Shown here: positions 55,694 to 64,000 of the stretch, piece by piece
How positions within the stretch are numbered: the first letter of the stretch is position 1
How the letters are laid out: each line of letters opens with the position of its first letter
Source of the DNA: Microtetraspora sp. NBRC 13810
GTDB lineage: Bacteria; Actinomycetota; Actinomycetes; Streptosporangiales; Streptosporangiaceae
Direction of reading: 5' to 3'
Assembly (NCBI RefSeq): GCF_030268685.1
Contig: NZ_BSRQ01000003.1
Span: 468,136 to 532,135 of the forward strand
Length of the DNA: 64,000 nt
The notes under the pieces: model-generated
The model's database searches: none
Told to the model about the DNA's origin: nothing
What the model saw: the letters and a program-made list of their open reading frames with translations, nothing else
Program-made: the position numbers and the translations under genes

Positions 55694-56856
55694 ACACGCT
55701 CGCCGCTGTCACGCCACTGGTGATCACCGGTTGCGGGGTGGTGTCGCCCGCGGGCGTCGGCCTGGAGGCGCTGGCCGGCGCGCTGGGCGGGGCCGGGCAC
55801 GGGACCGCCGACCTGGACGCGATCGGCGGGGAGTTCCCGCCGATGCCGCTGGCCGCGATCCCGGACCTGCGGGTCGAGGACTATCTCGGCAAGAAGGGCG
55901 TCCGGTCGCTGGACCGGACGACGCGGCTCGCGCTGGTCGCCGGCGAACGCGCGCTCGCCGGTCTCGGCACGCCGCTGACCGACGCCGACCGGGTGCGGAC
56001 CGGCGTGGTGATCGGCACCAGCACCGGCAGTGTGCGCAGCTCCAGCGAGTTCTCCCGGGAGACGCTGGTGCGGGAGAAGCCGTACCTGGTGCGCGCCAAC
56101 TTCTTCCCTCCTTCGGTGATGAACTTCTGCGCCGGCCAGATCGCGATCTGGAACTCGCTGCGCGGGATGAACGCGACGATCGCCGACGGCCGGATCTCGG
56201 GCCTGGCGGCGGTCAGGTACGCCCGCAACGCGATCGCTCAGGGGCACATAGACCGCGCCCTGGTCGGCGCCGTCGAGGAGCTGTGCCCGCAGTCGGCGTG
56301 GGGGTGGTACGTGTCCGGCGCGCTCGCGCCCGCGGCGGCCGTCGGCGAGGGGGCCGCGATGTTCGTCGTCGAGACCCCCGAGGCGGCCGCGGCCGCGGGG
56401 CGGGAACCGCTGGGCGAGGTGCTCGCCTGCGAGGTGGGCACCCTGGGGATGTCCGGGTTGCGGCGCGGCCTGGCCACGTGCGTGACCCGGACCCTGGAGC
56501 GCAGCGGCGTGCCGGCCGAGTCGGTCACCACCGTCTCGCTGGGCGCCACCGGGCTGCGCGGGCTGCGCGCGGCCGAGGAGGACGCGGTGCGCACCGCCCT
56601 GGGCGCCCTGCCGCGCCATCAGATCAGGACGGCCCGCCTGGTGGGCGAGACGTTCAGCGCGAGCGGCGCCCTGCAGATCGCCTCCCTGCTCGGCGCCTGG
56701 CGGGCCGCCGGGGACACCCAGGAGACCCGGGAGACCCGGGACACCGGGGACACCACGGACTCCGTGGCCCTGGTCACCTCGATAGGCGACGACGGCAACG
56801 TGGGCTGCCTGGTGATGCGCCGCCCCGCCGTGGAGACCGCCGCGCTTCCTAGCTGA
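55690..56856 (+). CDS. Degenerate ketosynthase, second chain length factor
   Basis: A 388-residue KS-fold protein that lacks the catalytic residues: the Cys position is Ala165 in NATIADGRISG, the HGTGT motif reads LGATGLRG and the second His region is GETFSASGALQ. This matches the CLF role in polyene or starter-unit KS/CLF pairs. Start GTG 55690 overlaps the KS stop (GTGA). A repetitive QETRETRDTGDTTD stretch near residue 345 comes from a short DNA repeat. Confidence 0.85.
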   Translation: MNTLAAVTPLVITGCGVVSPAGVGLEALAGALGGAGHGTADLDAIGGEFPPMPLAAIPDLRVEDYLGKKGVRSLDRTTRLALVAGERALAGLGTPLTDADRVRTGVVIGTSTGSVRSSSEFSRETLVREKPYLVRANFFPPSVMNFCAGQIAIWNSLRGMNATIADGRISGLAAVRYARNAIAQGHIDRALVGAVEELCPQSAWGWYVSGALAPAAAVGEGAAMFVVETPEAAAAAGREPLGEVLACEVGTLGMSGLRRGLATCVTRTLERSGVPAESVTTVSLGATGLRGLRAAEEDAVRTALGALPRHQIRTARLVGETFSASGALQIASLLGAWRAAGDTQETRETRDTGDTTDSVALVTSIGDDGNVGCLVMRRPAVETAALPS

Positions 56857-57398
56857 GACGCGCGGGATCCCGCCCTCGTTCCCGCCCTCGTTCCCGCCCG
56901 AGTTCCCGTCTCTGAGGCACGGACCGGTGGCCGGTGGTGACACCCGGCCACCGGTCCGTCCGCCGTTTCGGGCCTTTTCAGGATGCGCCGGATTTCCCGA
57001 TGCCCGGGTGCGCATGAATGCGCCCGGAGAGGGCAGACAGCGTCCATCGGACACCCTCCTGGAACGACGACGCCTGCCCGGGTGGCGAACTCGCGCGGCG
57101 TCTCCCCCGAACCGCCGGGAAAACCGCGGAACGCTCCATGCCGGACCCGGAAACCTTCGTCCCGGCTGGACGACCGGGCCATGCGCATACGTTCACATCG
57201 ATCTTTGACATGCATTTTTACATAGTGTTGGGTGTACTTATATGGCGATCTCGTTCCGCCCCGGGGGTCGTAGCACATCTTGTTGCCCATCCGCCCTACC
57301 CGCACGGCGATGCCCATGATGTCAGAGGCCCTGGCATCTCTCGCAGTGAGCCCTCGCTGCACCGTCCGCGCCCGGCGAAACAACAAGAAAGGTGTCAA
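56857..57398. other. 542-base gap between the second KS/CLF unit and an FAD monooxygenase
   Basis: Begins with three 12-bp tandem units (CGCCCTCGTTCC at 56871 and 56883, CGCCCGAGTTCC at 56895), then a terminator. An unusually AT-rich patch at about 57190-57250 holds TTGACA (57205-57210) and TATATG (57239-57244) and is the likely promoter zone of the downstream gene. No supported ORF. Confidence 0.6.
56919..56959 (+). terminator. Terminator after the second KS/CLF unit
   Basis: A perfect 16-bp stem (ACGGACCGGTGGCCGG and complement) with a 9-base loop. Confidence 0.85.
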
Positions 57399-58676
57399 AT
57401 GCCACAGAAGCCATTGCATGTTCTGATCATTGGAGCGGGTCTGGGCGGCGCCTGCCTCGCCCACGGGCTGAAAAGCGCCGGCGTGGGCGTCACCGTTTAC
57501 GAACGGGTGGCGGCCAGGCACGAGGGGGCCTTCGGCTGCCGGGTCACAATCGACCCCGACGGCGACCGGGCACTGCGGAACGCGCTTCCCCCCGATCTGT
57601 ACAACACCTTCACCGCGACGTGCGCCGAGCCGCCCCGGCACCTGACGGTGTACTCGGAGGTGCTGGAGGAGCTGTTCACCACCGCGCCCCCGGTGGTCGG
57701 CCGGCGTGGGGCGGCCCTGCGGTACACGAGCCACATGACGTTGCGCCAGTTGCTCCTCACCGGGATCGAGGACGTCGTCCGGTTCGGCAAGGAGTTCGTC
57801 CGCTACGAGCGGCGGCCGGACGGCCGGATCGCCGCGTTCTTCTCCGACGGCACCACGGCGGTCGGCGACGTCCTGGTCGGCGCGGACGGCGCCGACTCCC
57901 GGGTACGCCGCCAGCTCCTCCCCCAGGCGGGCCTCCAGGACTGCGGTTTCACCACCGCCTACGGCAAGGTGGACCTCCTGGAGGCGGCCAGGCTGCTGCC
58001 CTGGGAGATGCTCCGCGGGATCTCGGTGGTCCGCGGGGCCTCGGGGCCGGTGCTCGTCACCCAGCCGATGGACTTCCTCTGGGACTCCTCGGGCGAGCTG
58101 AAGGGCCACGTCCACGGGCTCGACGCGGCCCTGCTGTCCACCTGGGCGGGCCGCAGGCACGACGACACCAGGGACCACCTGACGTGGTGGCTCTTCGGCC
58201 CGTCCGGCCTGTTCCCCGCGGCCCCCGAACGGCTGCGCGGCGCCGATCTCGTCGAGGCCGTCGGCGGCATGACCCGGCACTGGGATCCGGCGCTGCACAC
58301 GCTGCTGGGGCTCAGCGAACCCGACGCCGCCGCGGCGACCCGGGCGGTCGTCTCCCGCCCGGCCGAGCCGCGGGAGGCGACGGGGGTGACCCTGCTCGGC
58401 GACGCCGGCCACGTCCGCCTCCCGGACCCGGGCGAGGGGGCGAACGCCGCGCTCGCCGCCGCCTGGTCGCTGTCCGGCCTGCTCGCCGAGGCCGCCGCCG
58501 GCAGGCCGGTCGCCGCCGCGATCCGCGACCACGAGACCCGGCTGCCCGCCTCCGGCTTCGACTTCTCCGCCTACTGGAAGCGCCTCTACCGCCAGGCCCG
58601 CGCCGACACCCCCGTCATCGGCCCGGTGCCGGCCGCCGGCCCCGGACTGCGCGCGGTCCGCGGGGACTCCGGCTGA
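57399..58676 (+). CDS. FAD-dependent monooxygenase
   Basis: A 425-residue class A flavoprotein monooxygenase: VLIIGAGLGGACLAHGL near residue 8, VLVGADGADSRVRRQ, and VTLLGDAGHVRLPDPGEGANAALAAAW with the GD motif. It is a relative of the enzyme at 32814. AAAGG precedes ATG 57399. Preceded by an AT-rich promoter region, it stands as a single gene before the carboxylase genes. Hydroxylation of the polyketide, or of the chain made by the second KS/CLF, is possible. Confidence 0.85.
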   Translation: MPQKPLHVLIIGAGLGGACLAHGLKSAGVGVTVYERVAARHEGAFGCRVTIDPDGDRALRNALPPDLYNTFTATCAEPPRHLTVYSEVLEELFTTAPPVVGRRGAALRYTSHMTLRQLLLTGIEDVVRFGKEFVRYERRPDGRIAAFFSDGTTAVGDVLVGADGADSRVRRQLLPQAGLQDCGFTTAYGKVDLLEAARLLPWEMLRGISVVRGASGPVLVTQPMDFLWDSSGELKGHVHGLDAALLSTWAGRRHDDTRDHLTWWLFGPSGLFPAAPERLRGADLVEAVGGMTRHWDPALHTLLGLSEPDAAAATRAVVSRPAEPREATGVTLLGDAGHVRLPDPGEGANAALAAAWSLSGLLAEAAAGRPVAAAIRDHETRLPASGFDFSAYWKRLYRQARADTPVIGPVPAAGPGLRAVRGDSG

Positions 58677-58736
58677 CCCGCCCGGACCGTCCCCGCCCGG
58701 ATCGTCCCCGCCCGGATCGTCCCCGCCTGGGCCGAC
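58677..58736 (+). repeat. Four 15-bp tandem units after the FAD monooxygenase gene
   Basis: CCCGCCCGGATCGTC-type units at 58677, 58692, 58707 and 58722; the middle two are identical. They begin at the first base after the stop codon. Confidence 0.85.
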
Positions 58737-58933
58737 CCACCTTCGCCGGCCCTGTGGCCGGGTCGTCATCGCCGGCCGCGGCTCAGCACGGCACGAGACG
58801 TCTTCGAGCGGCCGGCGGCGCCCGGCCGCGCCGCGCCGAGGGGCCACCGGCCCGCGCGCCGGGCCACGGCTGAGCGGGGCGGCACCCTAGAGCCGGCTTC
58901 CAGCGTTCGTTGAGCCGATGATGTGACTCTGCC

Positions 58934-60688
58934 GTGGTGAGCGTCCCAACCATGGCGGCCGGAACGGTTGAGTGGATCAGCTGCTCCCGGTGCCGCGAAC
59001 TGACGTACGGCAGGCGCTACGAACGCGACCTGCGAGTCTGCCCCGGGTGCGGTGCGCACAGCCGGCTCACCGCCGAGCAGCGCATCGCCCAACTGCTGGA
59101 CGCCGGCTCGGTCGTGCGCCTCGAACGGCCGGCCGTGATCGAGGACCCGCTCGGCTTCACCGACTCCCGCCCCTACTCCGAACGGCTGCGCGAGGCCCGC
59201 GAGCACACGGGATCGGACGAGGCCGTCGTCTGCGTCACCGGCACCCTGCTCGGGCATCCGGTGGTGACGGCGGTGATGGACTTCCGGTTCCTGGGCGGCA
59301 GCCTCGGCGTCGGCGTGGGCGAGGCCATCGCGGATGCCGCCGACACCGCGCTGCGGCTGCGCCACCCCCTCGTCATCGTCACCGCGTCGGGCGGCGCGCG
59401 GATGCAGGAAGGCGCCTTCGCCCTGATGCAGATGGTGAAGACCAGCCAGGCGCTGGCCCGGCTGGACGAGGCCGGCGTCCTCACCGTCTCGCTGCTCACC
59501 GACCCCACCTACGGCGGGGTCGCCGCGTCCTTCGCGACGCTGAGCGACGTCATCCTGGCCGAACCCGGCGCGCGCGTCGGATTCGCCGGCCCCCGGGTGA
59601 TCGAGCAGACGATCAAGCGCGAACTGCCGGAGGACTTCCAGACCGCCGAGTTCCTGCTCGCCAGGGGGCTCGTGGACGCGGTCGTGCCGCGCGTCGCGCT
59701 CCGGCCGACGATCGCCGCCCTGCTCCAGGCCCAGACCCCCCTCGCCCCCGCCGCGCCGCCCGCCGTACCCGCCCCGCCGCCTGCCGTACCCGCCGTGCCC
59801 GCCCCGCCGCCCGCCGTACCCGCCGTACCTGCCGTGCCCGCCGTGCCGGTCCGCCTCGTCCGTGAGCCGGGGGAGCTGCCCGTCGTGGATCCGGCCGACG
59901 TGGTGCGGAACGCCCGGCACGAGGACCGGCCGACCACGCTGGACTACATCGCCCTGCTCCTTGAGGACTTCCAGGAGCTGAAGGGCGACCGGCACTCCGG
60001 CGACTGTCCGGCGATCGTCGGCGGCCTCGGCCGTTTCGAGGGCCGCCCGGTCGTCGTCATCGGTCACCAGAAGGGCCACGACACCACCGAACGCGTCCGG
60101 CGCAACTTCGGCATGGCGCTTCCCGAGGGGTATCGCAAGGCGGCGCGGCTGATGCGGCTGGCCGCCAAGCTGAACCTGCCGATCGTCACCCTGGTCGACA
60201 CCCCCGGCGCGCATCCCGGCGTCGAGGCGGAGGAGGGCGGTCAGGCGTGGGCGATCGCGGAGAGCATCCGGCTGATGTCCGGGCTCCCGGTGCCGATCGT
60301 GGCGGTGATCACCGGTGAGGGTGGCAGCGGCGGGGCGCTGGCCCTGGCCGTGGCCGACCGGGTGCTCGCCTGCGCGGGCGCCATGTACTCGGTGATCAGC
60401 CCGGAGGGCTGCGCGGCCATCCTGTGGAAGGACCGGTCCGCGGCCCCCCGGGCCGCCGCCGCGCTGCAGATCGGCGCGCGGGACCTGCTCAGGCACGGGA
60501 TCGTCGACGCGGTCGTGCCCGAGCCGGAGGGCGGGTCCCACCTGGACCCGGTGGCGGCCGCCGAACTGGTGCGCGAGGCGCTCTCCGCGACCCTGCGCGA
60601 GATCGCCGCCACGTCCCCGGGCGACCGGGTGGCACAACGCCGACGACGGTTTCGGCGATACGGCGTCGAGATATCGAGGTGCGAATGA
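58934..60688 (+). CDS. Acetyl-CoA carboxylase carboxyltransferase, fused beta-alpha subunit
   Basis: A 584-residue fusion of AccD-like and AccA-like domains. The N-terminal zinc ribbon has CSRC and CPGC; the beta domain (to about residue 265) has [16 protein letters not shown] 55-residue Ala/Pro/Val linker follows, then the alpha domain with [20 protein letters not shown] and [17 protein letters not shown]. It transfers carboxyl from biotin to acetyl-CoA, giving malonyl-CoA. GTG 58934 is used; GTG 58937 and ATG 58952 are alternatives because no binding site is clear. Confidence 0.9.
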   Translation: MVSVPTMAAGTVEWISCSRCRELTYGRRYERDLRVCPGCGAHSRLTAEQRIAQLLDAGSVVRLERPAVIEDPLGFTDSRPYSERLREAREHTGSDEAVVCVTGTLLGHPVVTAVMDFRFLGGSLGVGVGEAIADAADTALRLRHPLVIVTASGGARMQEGAFALMQMVKTSQALARLDEAGVLTVSLLTDPTYGGVAASFATLSDVILAEPGARVGFAGPRVIEQTIKRELPEDFQTAEFLLARGLVDAVVPRVALRPTIAALLQAQTPLAPAAPPAVPAPPPAVPAVPAPPPAVPAVPAVPAVPVRLVREPGELPVVDPADVVRNARHEDRPTTLDYIALLLEDFQELKGDRHSGDCPAIVGGLGRFEGRPVVVIGHQKGHDTTERVRRNFGMALPEGYRKAARLMRLAAKLNLPIVTLVDTPGAHPGVEAEEGGQAWAIAESIRLMSGLPVPIVAVITGEGGSGGALALAVADRVLACAGAMYSVISPEGCAAILWKDRSAAPRAAAALQIGARDLLRHGIVDAVVPEPEGGSHLDPVAAAELVREALSATLREIAATSPGDRVAQRRRRFRRYGVEISRCE

Positions 60689-61206
60689 ACGACCGACTCA
60701 CCGCCGCCCCGCCGCACGGGCTGGAGGACCTGCGCCGGCACGTCACCGGCCTGATCGAGGCCGTCGGCGGGCCGCTGAAGAGCATCCGGGTGCAGACCGG
60801 CGACCTGACCGTCGAGATCGAGTGGCCCGAACCGGGCCTCCCGCCGGACGGCCGGTTCGCCGGCGGCCACATCCCCAACGGTCACGCCGCCGACGGCCGG
60901 GAGGCGGCCCCGGCCGAACCCGCGCCGCCCGGCCGGAGCGAGCCCGGCTCCGAGCCTGACGACGACACGTTCGTCGTCAGCGCTCCCCTGGTCGGCACCT
61001 TCTACCGCGCCTCCGCGCCCGGAGCGCCGGCGTTCGCCGACGTGGGCGGCGAGGTCGCGGCTGGGCAGCAGGTGGCGATCGTGGAGGCGATGAAGATGAT
61101 GAACGCGGTCAACATCGATCGGCCCGGCCGCGTCGTCGAGGTGCTCGTGTCCGACGGGTCGCCGGTGGAGTTCGGCGAGGCGCTGTTCGTACTCGCCCCG
61201 CTCTGA
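60685..61206 (+). CDS. Biotin carboxyl carrier protein of acetyl-CoA carboxylase
   Basis: A 173-residue AccB. The biotinylation site is Lys137 in [10 protein letters not shown]; the N-terminal helical part and a disordered Pro/Glu-rich linker precede it. It carries CO2 between the carboxylase at 61245 and the transferase at 58934. Start ATG overlaps the upstream stop (ATGA). Confidence 0.93.
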   Translation: MNDRLTAAPPHGLEDLRRHVTGLIEAVGGPLKSIRVQTGDLTVEIEWPEPGLPPDGRFAGGHIPNGHAADGREAAPAEPAPPGRSEPGSEPDDDTFVVSAPLVGTFYRASAPGAPAFADVGGEVAAGQQVAIVEAMKMMNAVNIDRPGRVVEVLVSDGSPVEFGEALFVLAPL

Positions 61207-61244
61207 GCCGGGTCTCGCAAGCTCAGCGACGGAGAGGAACCCCC

Positions 61245-62594
61245 TTGTTTTCCACGGTCCTGATCGCAAACCGAGGTGAGATCGCGCTCCGCGTCGCACG
61301 CACCTGCCGGGAGATGGGCATTCGCACCGTTGCCGTCTGTTCGGACAGCGACCGCGAGTCCGCCGTGACCCGCTTCGCCGACGAGTGCGTCCGCATCGGC
61401 CCCGCGGCTCCGCGGCGCAGCTATCTCAACGCCGCCGCGATCGTCACGGCGGCGTTGCAGACGGGCGCCGACGCCGTGCATCCCGGGTACGGGTTCCTGT
61501 CGGAGGACCCCGACTTCGCGGAGATCTGCGAGGCGGAGGGGCTGGCCTTCATCGGCGCCCCGGCGTCGCTCCTCGGCAGGCTCGGGGACAAGGCGCAGGC
61601 CAGGGAGATCGCCCAGGCCGCCGGGCTGCCGGTGCTGCCCGGCAGCTCGCGGTCGCTGGCGACGCTGGAGCAGGCGAGGTCCGTCGCCGACGAGATCGGT
61701 TATCCGGTCATCATCAAGGCCACCGCCGGCGGCGGCGGGCGCGGCATGACGGTGGTGCGCGACCCCAGGGACTTCCCGCGGGCCTGGGGGCAGGCGCGCA
61801 CCGGCGCCCAGCTCGCCTTCGGCGACCCCCGGCTCTACCTGGAGGCGTTCCTCGACCACGCCCGGCACATCGAGGTGCAGATCCTCGGCGACGGCGCCGG
61901 GAAGGTGATCCAGCTCGGCGAGCGCGACTGCTCGGTGCAGCGGCGCCGGCAGAAGCTGATCGAGGAGACGCCCGCGCCCGGTCTGCCCCGGGAACTGGCC
62001 GACCGCATCTGCGCCGCCGCGGTGCACGCCGCCCGCGAGGTCCGGTACGCCGGGGCGGGCACGTACGAGTTCCTGGTGGACGGCGACGACTTCTACTTCA
62101 TGGAGGTCAACTGCCGGATCCAGGTGGAGCACCCGGTCACCGAGATGGTCACCGGCATCGACCTGATCCGGGAGCAGTTGCGCGTCGCGGCCGGGGACGG
62201 GCTGTCCATCGGGCAGGAGGACGTGGCGCCCAGGGGCGTCTCGATCGAGTGCCGGGTGAACGCCGAGGACCCGCGCCGCGGGTTCCTGCCGACGCCGGGG
62301 ACCGTCACCGAGTTCCTGCCGCCGAGCGGCCCGTTCGTCCGGGTGGACACGCACGGGTATCCCGGCTTCCGGGTGACCGCGGACTACGACCCGCTGCTGG
62401 CCAAGGTCGCCGTCTGGGCGCCGGACCGCCGCCAGGCCATCGCGCGGGCCGACCGCGCGCTGGAGGAGTTCCGGATCCAGGGGCGCGGCATGCACACGAC
62501 CACGGATTTCCTGCGCGAGGTGCTGGAGAATCCCGTGTTCCGCGCGGCGAAGCACACGACGGGCCTGGTCGACAACCTCGGCACCGGCGCCTGA
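61245..62594 (+). CDS. Biotin carboxylase subunit of acetyl-CoA carboxylase
   Basis: A 449-residue AccC with the three ATP-grasp domains: VLIANRGEIALRVARTCREMGI at the start, GYGFLSEDPDFAEIC, the glycine-rich KATAGGGGRGM loop, and FMEVNCRIQVEHPVTEMVTGIDLIREQL. It carboxylates biotin using ATP and bicarbonate. TTG 61245 has GAGAGGA seven bases upstream. The three genes form a complete bacterial-type ACC dedicated to polyketide precursor supply, the last cluster gene on the right. Confidence 0.93.
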   Translation: MFSTVLIANRGEIALRVARTCREMGIRTVAVCSDSDRESAVTRFADECVRIGPAAPRRSYLNAAAIVTAALQTGADAVHPGYGFLSEDPDFAEICEAEGLAFIGAPASLLGRLGDKAQAREIAQAAGLPVLPGSSRSLATLEQARSVADEIGYPVIIKATAGGGGRGMTVVRDPRDFPRAWGQARTGAQLAFGDPRLYLEAFLDHARHIEVQILGDGAGKVIQLGERDCSVQRRRQKLIEETPAPGLPRELADRICAAAVHAAREVRYAGAGTYEFLVDGDDFYFMEVNCRIQVEHPVTEMVTGIDLIREQLRVAAGDGLSIGQEDVAPRGVSIECRVNAEDPRRGFLPTPGTVTEFLPPSGPFVRVDTHGYPGFRVTADYDPLLAKVAVWAPDRRQAIARADRALEEFRIQGRGMHTTTDFLREVLENPVFRAAKHTTGLVDNLGTGA

Positions 62595-62626
62595 CCCGTT
62601 CCCGATCCCCCGGCCCGGCTCGGGGC

Positions 62627-63040
62627 TCAGCCCGGCGGGCGGCGGCCGGGGGCGTCGTAGGTCTCGCGGGCGGCGTCGATCTCGCCGATGTGCTCCTCCG
62701 CCCACTCGGTGAGCGCCCCGAGGACGGGGAGCAGGGTCTCGCCCAGCGGGGTGAGCGCGTAGTCGACGCGCGCGGGGACGGCCGGGGTCACCGCGCGCGA
62801 GACGAGGCCGTCGCGTTCGAGGTGGCGCAGCGTCTGGGTGAGCATCTTCTGGCTCGCGCCGACGATCGCGCGGGCGAGGTCGCCGTACCGGCGCGGGCCG
62901 CCGGCCAGTTCTTTGAGGACGAGGCCGACCCACTTGTCGCCGATGCGGTCGAGCACCCGGTTGGTCGGGCAGGCGGCGGCGCGGACGCGGTGCCCGGCCC
63001 GCTCGGCGTCGCGGCGCTCGGCGGCGGTCTGGGTGCCCAT
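62627..63040 (-). CDS. HxlR-family transcriptional regulator
   Basis: A 137-residue winged-helix regulator of the HxlR/MarR-like type: CPTNRVLDRIGDKWVGLVLKELAGGPRRYGDLARAI and LTQTLRHLERDGLVSRAV with VDYALTPLG. The conserved N-terminal cysteine (in AAACPTNR) is present and often senses oxidants or electrophiles. It is divergent from an oxidoreductase with a palindrome between them. Right flank, probably outside the cluster. Confidence 0.88.
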   Translation of the reverse strand: MGTQTAAERRDAERAGHRVRAAACPTNRVLDRIGDKWVGLVLKELAGGPRRYGDLARAIVGASQKMLTQTLRHLERDGLVSRAVTPAVPARVDYALTPLGETLLPVLGALTEWAEEHIGEIDAARETYDAPGRRPPG

Positions 63041-63063
63041 GTCATCCCTTCAGGTGCCCTGGC

Positions 63064-63075
63064 CACTTGAAAGTG
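63064..63075. promoter_or_regulatory. Candidate HxlR operator
   Basis: The palindrome CACTT-GA-AAGTG lies 24 bases upstream of the HxlR start codon, in the gap shared with the divergent oxidoreductase. HxlR dimers bind such dyads. Confidence 0.5.
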
Positions 63076-63153
63076 CCTACTTCGCGTCCACGGTAGCGCC
63101 GCCTACCTTCGCTCATGACCGTGCGTCCCATCCGACCAGGGAGAGAACAAGTC

Positions 63154-63795
63154 ATGACGAAGATCGCCATCCTCGGCTCCGGGCGCGTGGCCCGGGTGCT
63201 CGCCGGCGGGTTCCGCGACGCGGGGCACGAGGTGGTCGTGGGGTCGCGGACCCCGGACGGCCCGGCGGCGGCCGGGTGGGCGGCGGCCGGTGTGCGCGTG
63301 ACGGGCCTGCCCGAGGCGGCCGGGCTGGGCGAGGTGGCCGTCAACGCGCTGCCCGGCGCGGTGTCGGCCGGTGTGCTGGGCGGTCTCGCGGCGGAGCTGT
63401 CGGGCAAAGTGCTGGTGGACGTGGCGAACGCGGTCGAACCGGACGCCGCGGGGTTCGCCAGGGCGCTCCGCCATCCGGGCGGCAGCCTGGCCGAGGAGCT
63501 CCAGCGGGCGTTGCCGGGGACCCGCGTGGTGAAGACGCTCAACACCGTGCACGACTCGCTGATGGCCCGCCCGGGGAGCCTCGGCACGCCGCCCACCGCC
63601 TTCGTGTCCGGGAACGACGCGGACGCCAAGGCGATCGTCGCCGGCCTGCTCGCCGACCTCGGCTGGCCGGCCGGCTGGATCATCGACCTCGGCGGCGTCG
63701 AGTCCGCCCGGGTGCCCGAGGCGTTCGTCCTCATGGTCGGCGATCTTGTCGGGGCGCTGGGCCCGGTGCCCTTCGCCCTCTCCGTCGCCCGGTAG
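63154..63795 (+). CDS. NADP/F420-type dinucleotide-binding oxidoreductase
   Basis: A 213-residue Rossmann protein of the F420:NADP oxidoreductase-like group: MTKIAILGSGRVARVLAGGF, VVVGSRTPDG, ALPGAVSAGVLGGL, VVKTLNTVHDSLM. Members exchange hydride between NADP and F420 or reduce small carbonyls. It could supply F420H2 to the luciferase-like enzymes, but its location next to HxlR suggests a stress-response pair. GGGAGAG precedes ATG 63154. Confidence 0.8.
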   Translation: MTKIAILGSGRVARVLAGGFRDAGHEVVVGSRTPDGPAAAGWAAAGVRVTGLPEAAGLGEVAVNALPGAVSAGVLGGLAAELSGKVLVDVANAVEPDAAGFARALRHPGGSLAEELQRALPGTRVVKTLNTVHDSLMARPGSLGTPPTAFVSGNDADAKAIVAGLLADLGWPAGWIIDLGGVESARVPEAFVLMVGDLVGALGPVPFALSVAR

Positions 63796-63808
63796 CGGGG
63801 GCTACCGG
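63789..63808. terminator. Bidirectional terminator at convergent gene ends
   Basis: A perfect 8-bp stem CCGGTAGC/GCTACCGG with a GGGG loop; both stop codons lie in the stems. Confidence 0.7.
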
Positions 63809-64000
63809 TTGCCGTAGATGACGTCCTCCTGGGCGAACCTGCGCAGCGCGCCGAAGATGACGTCGCCCAGGGCCGTCCAGACCACGGCGGTCTCCAGGAG
63901 GGCGTCGGAGTCGCTCTGCCGCACCAGGAGGTCGAGCTCGGCCTCGGCCACCTGGCGGGCGGCCTGGGAGTAGACCTCCAGCAGTTTGAGCTGGTCGGTC
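63802..64000 (-). CDS. C-terminal part of an unrecognised gene, partial
   Basis: The last 65 codons of a minus-strand gene that enters from beyond the right edge and stops with TAG at 63804-63802. It reads as helical, acidic sequence (LLEVYSQAARQVAEAELDLL, then VWTALGDVIFGALRRFAQEDVIYG). The frame has normal high third-position GC. No family recognised. Confidence 0.6.
   Translation of the reverse strand, partial: TDQLKLLEVYSQAARQVAEAELDLLVRQSDSDALLETAVVWTALGDVIFGALRRFAQEDVIYGNR

Noticed and set aside
59740..59860. Possible CRISPR-like or independent repeat array
   Set aside because: The repeats keep the reading frame and encode the Ala/Pro/Val linker of the fused carboxyltransferase.

Overview
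The window is a very GC-rich actinomycete chromosome segment. The codon use, the GTG and TTG starts with purine-rich ribosome binding sites, the SARP regulator and the PucR/ProDH/P5CDH and ANTAR/PP2C/STAS/SigB-like genes all point that way. The housekeeping order would suit a Streptosporangiales-type genus, but that placement is an inference. Most of the window (about 12.2-62.6 kb) is one large aromatic polyketide (type II PKS) gene cluster.

Left flank (1-12.2 kb): a partition-switching stress module (truncated RsbW-like kinase, SigB/SigF-like sigma factor, STAS anti-anti-sigma factor, GAF-ANTAR protein, PAS-GAF-PP2C phosphatase), a family 4 glycosyltransferase, the proline catabolism locus (PucR regulator, ProDH, P5CDH), then a PadR regulator with a clear operator and a Tat-exported multicopper oxidase.

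Cluster (12.2-62.6 kb): (i) a minus-strand operon at 17.3-12.2 kb with an ABM-type oxygenase/cyclase, an SDR, a SchA/CurD protein, an F420-type luciferase-like oxidoreductase, a DUF1772 anthrone-oxygenase-like protein, a small protein and a POT-family exporter. (ii) A plus-strand core operon at 19.5-27.2 kb with a TcmI cyclase, cupin, KS-alpha, KS-beta, ACP, aromatase/cyclase, DUF1772, SDR, FAD hydroxylase and a TenA-like protein. (iii) Tailoring genes at 27-41 kb: a secreted beta-helix protein, flavin halogenase, two luciferase-like enzymes, FAD monooxygenases, two O-methyltransferases, a 3Fe-4S ferredoxin, an asparagine-synthetase-like amidotransferase and a nitroreductase. (iv) Two more ABM genes, one of them inside a 362-bp perfect duplicate of the first ABM locus. 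(v) An AfsR-type SARP regulator with two TTA codons. (vi) A second TenA, a P450, SDRs, an FAD hydroxylase and a second SchA/CurD gene. (vii) A glycosyltransferase, an SGNH hydrolase and a second ACP/KS/CLF set. (viii) A further FAD monooxygenase and a three-gene acetyl-CoA carboxylase that would supply malonyl-CoA.

Taken together the genes look like a pentangular-polyphenol or polycyclic-xanthone type pathway (lysolipin/xantholipin-like toolkit: amidotransferase, halogenase, multiple FAD monooxygenases, SchA/CurD, ABM, luciferase-like reductases), probably giving a chlorinated, O-methylated, nitrogen-containing product. The second KS/CLF/ACP set and the two TenA-like proteins lacking the TenA cysteine are not explained by that model. 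Heptamer direct repeats spaced 11 bp (TCGAGnn type) lie in at least five promoter regions and fit control by the SARP.

Right flank (62.6-64 kb): an HxlR regulator divergent from a dinucleotide-binding oxidoreductase, and the end of an unrecognised gene. No tRNA, rRNA, CRISPR array, transposase or integrase was seen.
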